Part shown: positions 24,595 through 33,557 of the stretch, in pieces
How the letters are laid out: the number at the start of each line of letters is the position of its first letter
Numbering within the stretch: position 1 is the stretch's first letter
NCBI GenBank assembly: GCA_944322275.1
Contig: CALUOV010000011.1
Coordinates: forward strand, 1 to 34,368
Length of the DNA stretch: 34,368 nucleotides
Source: an uncultured Bacteroides sp.
Lineage (GTDB): Bacteria; Bacteroidota; Bacteroidia; Bacteroidales; Bacteroidaceae
Direction of reading: 5' to 3'
Notes under the pieces: generated by a model
Database searches by the model: none
Seen by the model: only the letters and a program-made list of their open reading frames with translations
What the model was told of the DNA's origin: nothing
Made by a program: the position numbers and the translations under genes

Positions 24595-24602
24595 CAAATA
24601 TA
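24595..24602 (-). promoter_or_regulatory. Promoter -7 box for the lytic transglycosylase operon
   Basis: TATATTTG on the minus strand, 23 bp upstream of the ATG at 24571; an exact TAnnTTTG match with no clear -33 element. Confidence 0.55.
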
Positions 24603-24719
24603 GATAAATCTGTCCTAAATAGCTCGGATTGTTTGATAAAATTCTTTGTGGTTTGTCAGGAAAGTACGATATTTGCTTTCCGGAAATGGAAATGTTTCAC
24701 TGTTTAATGAGAATAGAAT

Positions 24720-25187
24720 ATGGAAAAAGTTGTGGTTAATTCGTATGAGGATTTTGAAAAATTGGTAGGACAGCGCATCGGTGTGTCAGACTATGTGGAA
24801 ATTCCGCAGGAGCGCATCAATCTGTTTGCTGATGCAACGCTGGATCATCAGTGGATACATGTGGACACGGAGCGAGCCAAGGCGGAAAGCCCTTTTAAGA
24901 GCACCATTGTCCATGGCTATCTTACGCTTTCGATGTTGCCCTACCTGTGGAATCAGATTATCGAGGTGAACAACCTGAAGATGATGATAAACTACGGCAT
25001 AGAGAAGATGCGTTTCGGCCAGGCTGTGTTGTCGGGCCAGAGCATCCGTCTGGTGGCCGACATGGTGTCGCTTGTCAACTTGCGGGGCACGGCCAAGGCC
25101 GAAATCAAGTTCGCTATCGAGATAGAGGGTGAGAAGAAGAAAGCGCTTGAGGGTGTGGCCGTATTCTTATATTACTTCAACAATTAA
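24720..25187 (+). CDS. MaoC-family (R)-specific enoyl-CoA hydratase-like protein
   Basis: This 155-aa single hot-dog domain carries the catalytic dyad Asp42/His47 in ADATLDHQWIHVD, with the later motif PFKSTIVHGYLTLSMLPYL that lines the active site. Such proteins hydrate enoyl-thioesters and may serve fatty-acid or polyhydroxyacid metabolism. No other fatty-acid genes are nearby, so the substrate is unknown. The ATG at 24720 is supported by the conserved N terminus. Its stop is about 10 bp from the end of the convergent RluA-like gene. Confidence 0.92.
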   Translation: MEKVVVNSYEDFEKLVGQRIGVSDYVEIPQERINLFADATLDHQWIHVDTERAKAESPFKSTIVHGYLTLSMLPYLWNQIIEVNNLKMMINYGIEKMRFGQAVLSGQSIRLVADMVSLVNLRGTAKAEIKFAIEIEGEKKKALEGVAVFLYYFNN

Positions 25188-25196
25188 ATCCGTTTT

Positions 25197-26939
25197 TCAA
25201 AACGGACAGGATGCGCTGAAAAGTAATTTTTCCCCTGTAACGGGATGCGTCAGTTCCAGCCGTTCGGCGTGCAGATACAGCCGTTCGGCTTTTGTTCTTC
25301 CGTAAAGCAAGTCACCCAGGATGGGGCATCCCAAGCCTTCGGAGTGTGCGGCGTGTACGCGCAACTGGTGGGTTCGTCCCGTCAGGGGATAGAATGCCAC
25401 GCGGGTGTATCCGTCCTTACGCTCCAACACCTCGTAGCGTGTCACGGCTTCCTTGCCTCGCTCGTAATTTACCTCTTGGCGTGGACGGTCGTGCGGAGCG
25501 GGAGCGAGGGGCAGGCGGATTTCTCCTTGCTCATCGGCTACGTTCCCTTCCAGCAGAGCGATGTAGCGTTTTCCTATGGCTCGTGTCTCGAATTGGGTTT
25601 GTAGTCTTTTGTGTGCTTCTTTCGAACGGGCTATCAGCATCAGCCCCGATGTGTCCATATCCAGCCGGTGTACTATTAAGGGACCGTCCGCTTCGGGCAG
25701 ATGTTCGCGCATACGGTTGAGCACAGAGTCGGCATCCTCCCGTCCGGGTATGGAGAGCATTCCGGCCGGTTTGTTCACAACGACCAGCCACTCGTCTTCA
25801 TAAATGATAGGCAAAGACAATCGGGACGCTTGACGTGAACGCATTGTGGCATGCGCTTCGTCTGTCTGCAATCCTTGCAGCATGTGTTTTAGAATGGGGG
25901 CACATTTGTTCCGGCAGGCCGGATAGTACTGGCCGTGGTGCCTGATTTCGGTTTTGGGTGATTGTCCCCACCAGAATTCGGCCATGCAGAGAGGTTTCCA
26001 TTTGTGCAGGTAGGCTTGTTGGAGCAGTTTGGGCGCGGCACATTCGCCGGCTCCTGCGGGTGGAGTACGTTGGGGCGTGTCGGCAAAGAGTTCGCAGAGG
26101 TCTTTCACCTCGCCTCGTGCGTTTCGTATCCGGAAGTGCCAGAAAAGGCGCATTTGCAGAGCGGCCGAACGGCGTTTGCGCTCGGCTTTCAGTCGCTCTA
26201 TTTGTCCGGTGTAAAGCTGAAGGGCGTTCTGCAGTGGATGGCAACGTTCTTGCCAGGCATGTTCGGCCCGTTTGTATTCCGCTTTCTGATATTGGCTTTC
26301 GCGTACCAGTGCCGCTGCTTCTTCGGGCGTGAGGGTTTCGGTTTGCCTCCGGGCTTTTCTGCGGGCTTTAGCGGCTTTCATGTCTTCGCGCATGCGGGCC
26401 AGCGCCTGTTCAGCCCTCTGTTGCAGGGCTTGTGCTTCGGCTTGCAGGCGTTGATGGGCTTCATCCGTTTCCAGGGCACGGATGCGGGCGTTGATATCGG
26501 AGATGTTTTTTTCTTCCTCTTTAAAGAAACTGCCTGGCTGGAGCAGGTCGTAAACGGGCGGAACAAAGTAGGGCAGGCGGTTGGTGCCGTTCAGTGTGCC
26601 CGAGAAGGCGGCCAGAAATCCCAATTTCCCTTCGCGCGTGCGCACCACCAGCACACCGAACATCTTGCCTTTGTCCAGCTCTTCTTTCCATTCCGTCTGT
26701 TTCGCCAGGTATTGTTGCACTTCCCCGGCTGCCAGGATGCAGAGCGGATGAGGCTCGTAGTCAAAAGGATTGGTGAATTTTTCCGGCAGCCGGATGCCAT
26801 CGGTGGAGGCGGCAAAGGGGTGTAGCATCTCGCTTCCGTCAGTGGGATGAGATACCTTTGTCCGTTTCTTCCTTTTGAGCCAGGCCGCCTTGCGTGCCTC
26901 GTAGTCCTCCAGCCTTCTTTCCAGGTAATTGTCCGCCAT
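25197..26939 (-). CDS. Long RluA-family pseudouridine synthase
   Basis: This 580-aa protein has a C-terminal RluA catalytic domain (about 370-580) with the signature VHRLDMDTSGLMLIARS; the catalytic aspartate is near residue 426. YALLEG-like and GRTHQLRVHAAHSEGLGCPI motifs follow. The first ~365 residues form a separate N-terminal region with a charged coiled coil (about 150-260) and the conserved stretch LHKWKPLCMAEFWWGQSP. This long architecture is known in Bacteroidota and some proteobacteria. The RNA target, probably 23S rRNA or tRNA, is not determined by the sequence. Divergent from the ATP-grasp-like gene. Confidence 0.92.
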   Translation of the reverse strand: MADNYLERRLEDYEARKAAWLKRKKRTKVSHPTDGSEMLHPFAASTDGIRLPEKFTNPFDYEPHPLCILAAGEVQQYLAKQTEWKEELDKGKMFGVLVVRTREGKLGFLAAFSGTLNGTNRLPYFVPPVYDLLQPGSFFKEEEKNISDINARIRALETDEAHQRLQAEAQALQQRAEQALARMREDMKAAKARRKARRQTETLTPEEAAALVRESQYQKAEYKRAEHAWQERCHPLQNALQLYTGQIERLKAERKRRSAALQMRLFWHFRIRNARGEVKDLCELFADTPQRTPPAGAGECAAPKLLQQAYLHKWKPLCMAEFWWGQSPKTEIRHHGQYYPACRNKCAPILKHMLQGLQTDEAHATMRSRQASRLSLPIIYEDEWLVVVNKPAGMLSIPGREDADSVLNRMREHLPEADGPLIVHRLDMDTSGLMLIARSKEAHKRLQTQFETRAIGKRYIALLEGNVADEQGEIRLPLAPAPHDRPRQEVNYERGKEAVTRYEVLERKDGYTRVAFYPLTGRTHQLRVHAAHSEGLGCPILGDLLYGRTKAERLYLHAERLELTHPVTGEKLLFSASCPF

Positions 26940-26964
26940 GATTCTGTTTTATTGATTGCGTCGG

Positions 26965-26972
26965 CAAAGGTA
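26965..26972 (-). promoter_or_regulatory. Promoter -7 box for the RluA-like gene
   Basis: TACCTTTG on the minus strand, 25 bp upstream of the ATG at 26939. Confidence 0.6.
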
Positions 26973-27013
26973 GGCATTCTGTGGATTAGTTCCTAATTTC
27001 GGGTTTTAATCCT

Positions 27014-27021
27014 TATCTTTG
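27014..27021 (+). promoter_or_regulatory. Promoter -7 box for the ATP-grasp-like gene
   Basis: TATCTTTG, 23 bp upstream of the ATG at 27045. The box lies about 40 bp from the divergent box of the RluA-like gene. Confidence 0.6.
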
Positions 27022-27044
27022 CAGTCTCTTTAACAGCTGTGGAC

Positions 27045-28253
27045 ATGCGAATCTATCTATTCAATCCCGATGCCGATTTGGCTTTGGCTGACAATCGGCC
27101 TGCGTATGTGGCGCCGGAAACCGTGCGGCGGATGTCGGCCGACCTTGCTTTGCTTCCTTTCTGGTATGCCGGGGAGGGAAGTGGTGTATGGGCTGCTTCG
27201 TCGGAAGAGGTTGCTTGGGTGGAGCAAATGAACGTTTGCTTTGGGCGGAACATTGTGCCGGTCTTGTCGAAGGATGGGCAAGGCTTTGTCGGGACAAAGT
27301 GGATGCCCTGGGGATGGACACCGGCTTTGTGCCGCAGATTGAGTGAAGAGGGTGCGGAAGCAGTCGGCCTGCCCGGCAAGGATGCATTGGATGAATGGCG
27401 GGCGCTGGCCTCGCGTGAACGGGTGTCCGCCTGGTTGGAGGATTTGGGTGAGACGGGAGGCGGACGGGCGGAAAGCGTGAACCTGCGGGACTTGCCGGCT
27501 TGTCAGGCTTATGTGGAGAGGCATCGGGCGGCGGTGCTCAAGGCACCTTGGTCGGGCAGCGGCAAGGGCTTGCGTTGGTGCCGGGGCGTATTTGCGCCGG
27601 ACGTGGAAGGCTGGTGCGCCCGTTTGTTGCGCAAGCACGGACTGGTGACGGCTTCGCCCGTGTATGACAAGGTGGAGGATTTCGCCATGGAGTTTTATTC
27701 CGATGGTCAGGGGCGTGTGCGTTTCGAGGGCTATTCCTGGTTTGCCACCACCTCCGGAGGCGCTTATGCGGGCAACTGGTTGTTGTCCGATGAACAGGTG
27801 GAGCGACGGATGGCGGGTTATGGTTTGGATGAGGTGCTGCATCGGGTACGTACTCGGGTGTTGGAGACAGCTTCGGCACATACAGGCAGTTATCAGGGCT
27901 ATTGGGGTATTGACATGATGGTGTGTCGGGAAGAACATACGGGGCATTATTGGATACATCCGTGCGTGGAGGTCAACTTGCGTATGAACATGGGGGTGGT
28001 GGCGCTCAAGTTGCGCAGGCATTTGCTGGCACCGGGGCGTGCGGGGCGATTGATGATAGACTATCGGCCTGCTCCCGGCGCTATGTATGCCCGGCATGTG
28101 GACGAGCGGGGACGTTATCCCTTGCGGGTGAAGCAAGGACGGGTGGAGGAGGGCTACTTGGCACTTACTCCGGTCACTCCGCAGAGCCTCTATCGGGCGG
28201 CGTTGTATGTCGGAGCCGCTTTGCCCTCCACAGGTTCGCTTTCATTGCCATAA
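27045..28253 (+). CDS. Uncharacterised ATP-grasp-like protein
   Basis: This 402-aa cytoplasmic protein has no signal peptide. The N terminus reads MRIYLFNPDADLALADNRPA. The central motif VLKAPWSGSGKGLRW resembles the ATP-binding loop of ATP-grasp enzymes, and EVNLRMNMGVVAL resembles their Mg-binding Asn/Glu motif near the C terminus. The class ligates carboxylates to amines or thiols using ATP; the substrates here are unknown. GTG at 27039 is in frame, but ATG at 27045 matches the conserved start. Its last 64 bp overlap the end of the convergent GHL10 gene. Confidence 0.75.
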   Translation: MRIYLFNPDADLALADNRPAYVAPETVRRMSADLALLPFWYAGEGSGVWAASSEEVAWVEQMNVCFGRNIVPVLSKDGQGFVGTKWMPWGWTPALCRRLSEEGAEAVGLPGKDALDEWRALASRERVSAWLEDLGETGGGRAESVNLRDLPACQAYVERHRAAVLKAPWSGSGKGLRWCRGVFAPDVEGWCARLLRKHGLVTASPVYDKVEDFAMEFYSDGQGRVRFEGYSWFATTSGGAYAGNWLLSDEQVERRMAGYGLDEVLHRVRTRVLETASAHTGSYQGYWGIDMMVCREEHTGHYWIHPCVEVNLRMNMGVVALKLRRHLLAPGRAGRLMIDYRPAPGAMYARHVDERGRYPLRVKQGRVEEGYLALTPVTPQSLYRAALYVGAALPSTGSLSLP

Positions 28254-29704
28254 CGGTCGATGGCAGTCACGGCAAAGTGGCGGTGCTCTTCCCACGGATA
28301 GATGGGGGCGTAGATGTATTCGGTGCCCCGAACGCGTTGTGCCACAATGTTGCGTGGGTCATCGGTGTCCACAGGCGTTTTGTCCGAGGCGTAGATGACA
28401 TAAGTCGGTTCGTTCAGTGTGTCATTGTCCGCAGAGGCTTGCCAACGCAGGCGGGTATATCCATCGGCTATGCGCTCCACGGTCAGTCCGGACGGTGCGG
28501 TTGGCGGGAGGGAGTCCGCCCACGCTATCGGCGGTTGCAAGGCCGGATAGGCGTAATAGCGTGTCTGGAGCAGATCGTACAGGTGCTTGGTGTTGTCTGT
28601 GACGAATTTTACCCGATAGTGCGCCTCGCCCGCCAGCTTGAAACGCCGGATGAAGTTGATTTGCCGTTCTATCTCCTCAATGTCCCAGTCCCCTTCCCTG
28701 GGGTGCAGGAAGTACACACCCAGGCCCGGCACTATATGTCGTCCGTTGCTTTGTTCCTGCCAGTCGAGGGCAAAAGGGTAGAAAGCGTTTCCTTTGAAAT
28801 ACATCATCGGGTAAATCTGGTCTTGGATGCCTTCGCCCAGCCAGCCTTGCACATCCTGATAAACCGTGTGGAAGGCATTCCATCCCTTAGAAGAGTAGCG
28901 GCTTGTGTCCCGGTATTTTCCTACGGGACATGTGCTCACTTTTACCCAGGGCTTCAAGGCTTTTACACCTTTATATATATAGCGCAGTATCTCGGTTATG
29001 TTATCTCTGCGCCATTGCTCCAGGCTTCGTCCGTTCCCATATTTGCGATAGTCGTACCGGTCGGGGAAACGCAAGGCCCGTTCGGGATAGCGCAGGTAAT
29101 CGAAGTGCACGCCATCCACGTCATACCGCTCCACCACCTCGCGCACCAGACTCATCAGGTAGACTTTCGTTTCGGGGTGTCCGGGGTTAAGGAAATATTC
29201 GCGCTTGTAGGGCACGCATATCTTCGGTTTACGCCGGGTGACGGATTGCTTGCCCAAGGAAGCTACATGCCTGCGTCTGCCTAAAGGGATCGTCACCATC
29301 CAGGCGTGGCATTCCATGCCGCGTTTATGACATTCTTCGATGGCAAAGGCCAGCGGGTCATAGCCGGGGTCACCATTCGCCTTGCCGGTGAGAATGGCGT
29401 TATAAGGTTCGATGTCAGACTTGTAAAGCACGTCGCCCCGGGTACGGGTCTGGAATAAGACGGTGTTGAAGTTGGCGGCTTTCAGCTTGTCCAACAGTTC
29501 TGTCAACTCTGCTTTTTGTTTCTCGGCATTCGCAGGGGAAGTGGCTTGGACAGAAGGCCAGTCAAGTCCGTAAACAGCTGTTACCCAGGCGGCCCGTACT
29601 TCATGTTTGGGCGACTGGGCATATAAGTAGAATGGGCTCAGAAAGCCGGACAGGGCGGTGAGTAAAAAGAAAATCCTAAAAAGGGAAGTAAGTGTTTTCT
29701 GCAT
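28190..29704 (-). CDS. GHL10-family (DUF187) glycoside hydrolase-like protein
   Basis: This 504-aa exported protein starts MQKTLTSLFRIFFLLTALSG with a signal peptide ending near LYAQS. The TIM-barrel GHL10 domain follows: EVRAAWVTAVYGLDWPS, FNTVLFQTRTRGDVLYKS, AWMVTIPLGRRRHVAS, VDGVHFDYLRYPER and IQDQIYPMMYFKGNAF. A C-terminal fibronectin-type III-like domain ends FAVTAIDRYGNESEPVEG. DUF187 proteins act on glycans, possibly peptidoglycan, but few have been tested. The frame is open to 30118; ATG at 29704 begins the signal peptide and is preferred. Divergent from cstA. Confidence 0.92.
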   Translation of the reverse strand: MQKTLTSLFRIFFLLTALSGFLSPFYLYAQSPKHEVRAAWVTAVYGLDWPSVQATSPANAEKQKAELTELLDKLKAANFNTVLFQTRTRGDVLYKSDIEPYNAILTGKANGDPGYDPLAFAIEECHKRGMECHAWMVTIPLGRRRHVASLGKQSVTRRKPKICVPYKREYFLNPGHPETKVYLMSLVREVVERYDVDGVHFDYLRYPERALRFPDRYDYRKYGNGRSLEQWRRDNITEILRYIYKGVKALKPWVKVSTCPVGKYRDTSRYSSKGWNAFHTVYQDVQGWLGEGIQDQIYPMMYFKGNAFYPFALDWQEQSNGRHIVPGLGVYFLHPREGDWDIEEIERQINFIRRFKLAGEAHYRVKFVTDNTKHLYDLLQTRYYAYPALQPPIAWADSLPPTAPSGLTVERIADGYTRLRWQASADNDTLNEPTYVIYASDKTPVDTDDPRNIVAQRVRGTEYIYAPIYPWEEHRHFAVTAIDRYGNESEPVEGKAAPTYNAAR

Positions 29705-29707
29705 TTC

Positions 29708-29754
29708 CGATAATTTTGTGGGCGAAGATACACAAAATGTGCGATAATTTTGTG
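29708..29754. promoter_or_regulatory. Repeated ATTTTGTG motif in the GHL10-cstA gap
   Basis: CGATAATTTTGTG occurs at 29708-29720 and again at 29742-29754. The inverse CACAAAAT lies between them at 29731-29738. The right copy overlaps the -33 TTTG of the cstA promoter and the left copy lies next to the GHL10 start codon. The layout suits an operator that controls both genes. Confidence 0.5.
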
Positions 29755-29781
29755 CGATTTGCCGGGAAACTCTTACATTTG
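29749..29781 (+). promoter_or_regulatory. cstA promoter with both -33 and -7 boxes
   Basis: TTTG (29749-29752), a 21-bp spacer and TACATTTG (29774-29781) match the Bacteroidota consensus. The predicted leader is about 15-20 nt to the ATG at 29804. This is the best complete promoter in the window. Confidence 0.7.
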
Positions 29782-29803
29782 CGACAATATAAATTTTATT
29801 CGT

Positions 29804-31249
29804 ATGATCACTTTTACCCTTTGCTTGCTGGCGTTGATTGCCGGCTATTTTACTTACGGACGTGTGGTAGAACGCATTTTCGGACCCGATGATCGTCCTA
29901 CGCCCGCTTTGACCAAGACTGACGGGGTGGATTACATCCCTCTTCCTACTTGGAAAATATTCATGATACAGTTTCTCAATATAGCCGGTGTGGGTCCTAT
30001 TTTCGGTGCTATCATGGGCGCCATGTTCGGCACGGCTTCTTACGTCTGGATTGTGTTGGGAAGTATCTTTGCCGGAGCGGTGCATGATTATCTGTCCGGC
30101 ATGTTGTCCGTACGTCACGATGGAGAGAGCCTGCCCGAGCTCATAGGCCGCTACCTGGGTCTGCCCACAAAGCAGGTGATGCGCGGCTTTGCCGTAATTC
30201 TGATGATGCTGGTGGGAGCCGTATTTGTGGCGTCGCCCGCAGGCTTGCTGGCCAAGCTGACTCCGGAGTCGCTCGATGTGACTTTTTGGATCATTGTGAT
30301 CTTCATTTATTATATCCTGGCCACGTTGTTGCCCATCGACAAAATCATCGGTAAGATTTATCCTCTTTTCGCCATCGCCCTGCTTTTCATGGCTGTGGGC
30401 ATTCTGGTGATGTTATACGTGAAATCGCCCGACCTGCCCGAACTTTGGGAAAGCATGCGGAATACGCATCCCCAGGCTTCGTCCAATCCCATTTTCCCCA
30501 TGATGTTCATCACCATCGCCTGCGGTGCCATCTCCGGTTTCCATGCCACGCAAAGTCCTTTGATGGCCCGTTGCATGACGAGTGAGCGGCACGGACGTCC
30601 GGTCTTTTACGGAGCGATGATAACCGAAGGCATTGTGGCTTTGATATGGGCCACGGTGGCCACTTATTTTTTCCACGAGAACGGCATGGGATTGAGTGAT
30701 GCTTCCGTGGTGGTGTTCGACATCAGTAAAGGATGGCTGGGTGCTGTAGGTGGCGTATTGGCCATACTTGGCGTAGTGGCTGCTCCCATTACCAGCGGTG
30801 ATACGGCTTTCCGTTCGGCACGTCTGATCGTGGCCGATTTCCTGGGGTTGGAGCAGAAGTCCATTCGTCGGCGTTTATACATCTGCGTGCCTATGTTTCT
30901 TCTGGCTGCGGGCTTGTTGCTCTATAGTTTGAAGGATGCCGATGGTTTTCAGACCATTTGGCGGTACTTCGCCTGGGCCAATCAGACGCTGGCCGTATTT
31001 ACGCTTTGGGCGGTGACTGTCTGGCTGGTGCGTACCAAGCCGGGGCTTACGTTCGGGGTGACTTGCTTGCCCGCCATCTTCATGACGGTGGTGTGCACCA
31101 CGTACATCTGTGTGGCTCCCGAAGGTTTCCGTATGGGGGCGGACAGCGTGTTGCCGGTAGCGTTGGCGGCGTTGGTTATCACGGTCGTATGGTTTGCTGT
31201 TTGGTATGGGAAGGAAAGGAAGGTGCGGAAAAATGAAACGTATAAATAG
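29804..31249 (+). CDS. cstA: CstA-family carbon starvation / peptide transporter
   Basis: This 481-aa inner-membrane protein has many hydrophobic helices. Family motifs are GPDDRPTPALTKTDGVDYIP, FLNIAGVGPIFGAIMGAMFG, AGAVHDYLSGMLSVRHDGES and APITSGDTAFRSARLI. CstA proteins import peptides or pyruvate, often under carbon limitation. It is of the short type compared with the ~700-aa E. coli protein, as is usual in Bacteroidota. The frame is open from 29750, but ATG at 29804 follows the promoter directly. The GH3 gene starts 10 bp after its stop, so the two form an operon. Confidence 0.95.
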   Translation: MITFTLCLLALIAGYFTYGRVVERIFGPDDRPTPALTKTDGVDYIPLPTWKIFMIQFLNIAGVGPIFGAIMGAMFGTASYVWIVLGSIFAGAVHDYLSGMLSVRHDGESLPELIGRYLGLPTKQVMRGFAVILMMLVGAVFVASPAGLLAKLTPESLDVTFWIIVIFIYYILATLLPIDKIIGKIYPLFAIALLFMAVGILVMLYVKSPDLPELWESMRNTHPQASSNPIFPMMFITIACGAISGFHATQSPLMARCMTSERHGRPVFYGAMITEGIVALIWATVATYFFHENGMGLSDASVVVFDISKGWLGAVGGVLAILGVVAAPITSGDTAFRSARLIVADFLGLEQKSIRRRLYICVPMFLLAAGLLLYSLKDADGFQTIWRYFAWANQTLAVFTLWAVTVWLVRTKPGLTFGVTCLPAIFMTVVCTTYICVAPEGFRMGADSVLPVALAALVITVVWFAVWYGKERKVRKNETYK

Positions 31250-31259
31250 AAAAGTGTGT

Positions 31260-33473
31260 ATGATGAAGACAAAACAGTTTCTCTTTACAGTATTTTGTGT
31301 GTTTCCTTTGTTTGCGCAAGCGGATGAAGGTGAGCGGACATACAAGGATGCCACGTTGCCCATAGAAGAACGTGTGGACGATTTGTTGGGACGCATGACA
31401 TGGGAAGAAAAGATTCTTCAATTGAATCAGTTTACGTTGGGAAACAATGATAATGTAAACAATATAGAGAAGGAAGTCGTGAAAGTGCCGGCCGGAATAG
31501 GTTCACTGATCTATTTCTCCGAAAATCCTGAATTGCGCAACGAGATGCAACGGCGTGCCATGGAAGAGACACGTCTGGGCATTCCCATTCTTTTCGGTTA
31601 CGATGTCATTCATGGATTTCGCACGGTTTATCCCATTTCTTTGGCGCAGGCTTGCTCGTGGAATACGGACTTGGTATCCCGGGCTTGTGGCATGGCGGCC
31701 GGAGAGGCCAGGCGGTCGGGAGTAGAGTGGACATTTTCGCCTATGATTGATGTGGCTCGTGACGGGCGTTGGGGACGCATTTCTGAAGGTTACGGAGAAG
31801 ACCCTTACACCAATGCGGCTTTTTGTGTCGCTTCGGTCAGAGGTTATCAGGGAGATGACCTGGCGAGCGATAAGCATGTTGCCGCTTGTTTGAAGCATTA
31901 TGTAGGTTATGGGGCATCCGAAGCCGGTAGAGATTATGTTTATACCGAAATATCCAGGCAGACGCTTTGGGACACTTATTTGCCTCCTTACGAAGCCGGC
32001 ATCAGGGCGGGGGCGTCTACCGTCATGAGCTCTTTCAACGATATAAGCGGAGTGCCTGCTACCTGCAATCATTATACATTGACAGAGATACTGAAAGAGC
32101 GTTGGGGTATGGAAGGCTTTGTGGTATCGGATTGGGATGCTGTAGAGCAGCTTATACCTCAGGGCGTGGCTGCCGACCGCAAACAGGCCGCATCTTTGGC
32201 CATGAATGCAGGTCTGGACATGGACATGGTAGGGCATTGTTATGACAGGCATCTGGAAAGTCTGATTCGTGAAGGGGCCGTGTCTGAAGAAAAAGTGAAT
32301 GAAGCTGTGCGTCGTGTTTTGCGTTTGAAGTTCAGGCTAGGGCTGTTTGAGCATCCTTATACGGAGGAAATGCCGGCAGCGCAGCGTTTGCTTCAGCCTC
32401 AGAGCAAAGATTTGGCAGAACGTTTAGCCGAGGAGACGATTGTTCTGTTGAAGAACGAAGGACAGGTGTTGCCTTTACAAGGATTCCAACCGGGAAAAAA
32501 TACGATAGCGGTTATGGGACCTCTGGTTGATGCCTCCGGTGAATTGCTGGGGAACTGGAGCGCGCATGGCCGGATGGAGGAAGTCTGTCCCATTCGTGAA
32601 GCCATGCAGGAAGAGTTTGACGGAAAAGCCACTTTGCTGTTTCATGCGGGTTGCCCGTTCGATGGAGAAGACAAGTCGGGTTTTGCGGAAGCTTTGGAAA
32701 CTGCCCGCCAGGCAGACGTGGTGGTGCTTTTCATGGGAGAAAAACGCTTGTGGAGTGGGGAGAACTGTGTGCGCTCGACCATTGAGTTGCCTGCCATCCA
32801 GGAGGACTTTATCAGACAGGTGAAAGAAGTCGGCAAGCCTCTTGTCTTGGTATTGGCCAATGGGCGTCCTTTGGGTTTACATCGGGTGGAGCCGTTGTGT
32901 GACGCCATTGTCGAGATGTGGCAACCGGGCATTCCCGGTGGACGTCCTGTGTCGGGTGTGTTGTCCGGGCGGGTAAATCCTTCCGGTAAGTTGTGCGTTA
33001 CTTTCCCCCGCACGACCGGACAGATACCGATTTATTATAACCGCCGTCAAAGTTCCCGTCCTGCTTTGGGCAAATATCAGGACATCCCTTCTACGCCCTT
33101 GTATGAGTTTGGTCACGGATTGAGCTATACTACCTATCGATATGGAGAAATAAAGCTATCCAGACAGACTGTCAGAGAAGACGAGTCCTTGACAGCGGAA
33201 ATAGCCGTGACCAATACGGGTCACTTAGCCGGAGCCGAAACCGTACATTGGTTTATTACAGATCCCTATAGCCGGATCTCACGTCCGGTACGTGAACTGA
33301 AGTATTTTGAAAAACAACTGATTCAGCCTGGAGAAACAAAGATTTTCCGTTTTGAAATCCATCCGATGCGTGATCTCAGTTTTGTGGATAGTGATGGAAA
33401 ACGATTCCTGGAGAAAGGAACATATTATGTTCAGGTGAAAGACAAGCGAATCAAATTGGAAATTGATGAATGA
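31260..33473 (+). CDS. GH3 beta-glucosidase (BglX-like)
   Basis: This 737-aa exported enzyme begins MMKTKQFLFTVFCVFPLFAQ with a signal peptide. The GH3 N-terminal barrel carries GIPILFGYDVIHGFRTVYPI, GRISEGYGEDPY and KHYVGYGASEAGRDY; the nucleophile is Asp291 in GFVVSDWDAV. The second domain holds a candidate acid/base glutamate in WSGENCVRS. A C-terminal fibronectin III-like domain ends the protein. It should release glucose or related sugars from beta-linked oligosaccharides in the periplasm. ATGs at 31233 and 31263 are alternatives. No SusC/SusD pair is adjacent, so this is not a typical polysaccharide utilisation locus; pairing with cstA is notable. Confidence 0.95.
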   Translation: MMKTKQFLFTVFCVFPLFAQADEGERTYKDATLPIEERVDDLLGRMTWEEKILQLNQFTLGNNDNVNNIEKEVVKVPAGIGSLIYFSENPELRNEMQRRAMEETRLGIPILFGYDVIHGFRTVYPISLAQACSWNTDLVSRACGMAAGEARRSGVEWTFSPMIDVARDGRWGRISEGYGEDPYTNAAFCVASVRGYQGDDLASDKHVAACLKHYVGYGASEAGRDYVYTEISRQTLWDTYLPPYEAGIRAGASTVMSSFNDISGVPATCNHYTLTEILKERWGMEGFVVSDWDAVEQLIPQGVAADRKQAASLAMNAGLDMDMVGHCYDRHLESLIREGAVSEEKVNEAVRRVLRLKFRLGLFEHPYTEEMPAAQRLLQPQSKDLAERLAEETIVLLKNEGQVLPLQGFQPGKNTIAVMGPLVDASGELLGNWSAHGRMEEVCPIREAMQEEFDGKATLLFHAGCPFDGEDKSGFAEALETARQADVVVLFMGEKRLWSGENCVRSTIELPAIQEDFIRQVKEVGKPLVLVLANGRPLGLHRVEPLCDAIVEMWQPGIPGGRPVSGVLSGRVNPSGKLCVTFPRTTGQIPIYYNRRQSSRPALGKYQDIPSTPLYEFGHGLSYTTYRYGEIKLSRQTVREDESLTAEIAVTNTGHLAGAETVHWFITDPYSRISRPVRELKYFEKQLIQPGETKIFRFEIHPMRDLSFVDSDGKRFLEKGTYYVQVKDKRIKLEIDE

Positions 33474-33557
33474 AGGGGCCAGTAAATCAGTAAAATATGC
33501 TTACTATATAGTAATTTTTATATATATCTGATAATCAGGTTGTTATAATTTTGCTAA

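Noticed and set aside
27057..28136. 359-aa minus-strand frame opposite the ATP-grasp-like gene
   Set aside because: Antisense shadow with Pro/His-rich composition; the plus-strand frame has conserved motifs and a promoter.
27923..29284. 453-aa plus-strand frame opposite the GHL10 gene
   Set aside because: Shadow of a clear GHL10 protein; no domain in the plus-strand translation.
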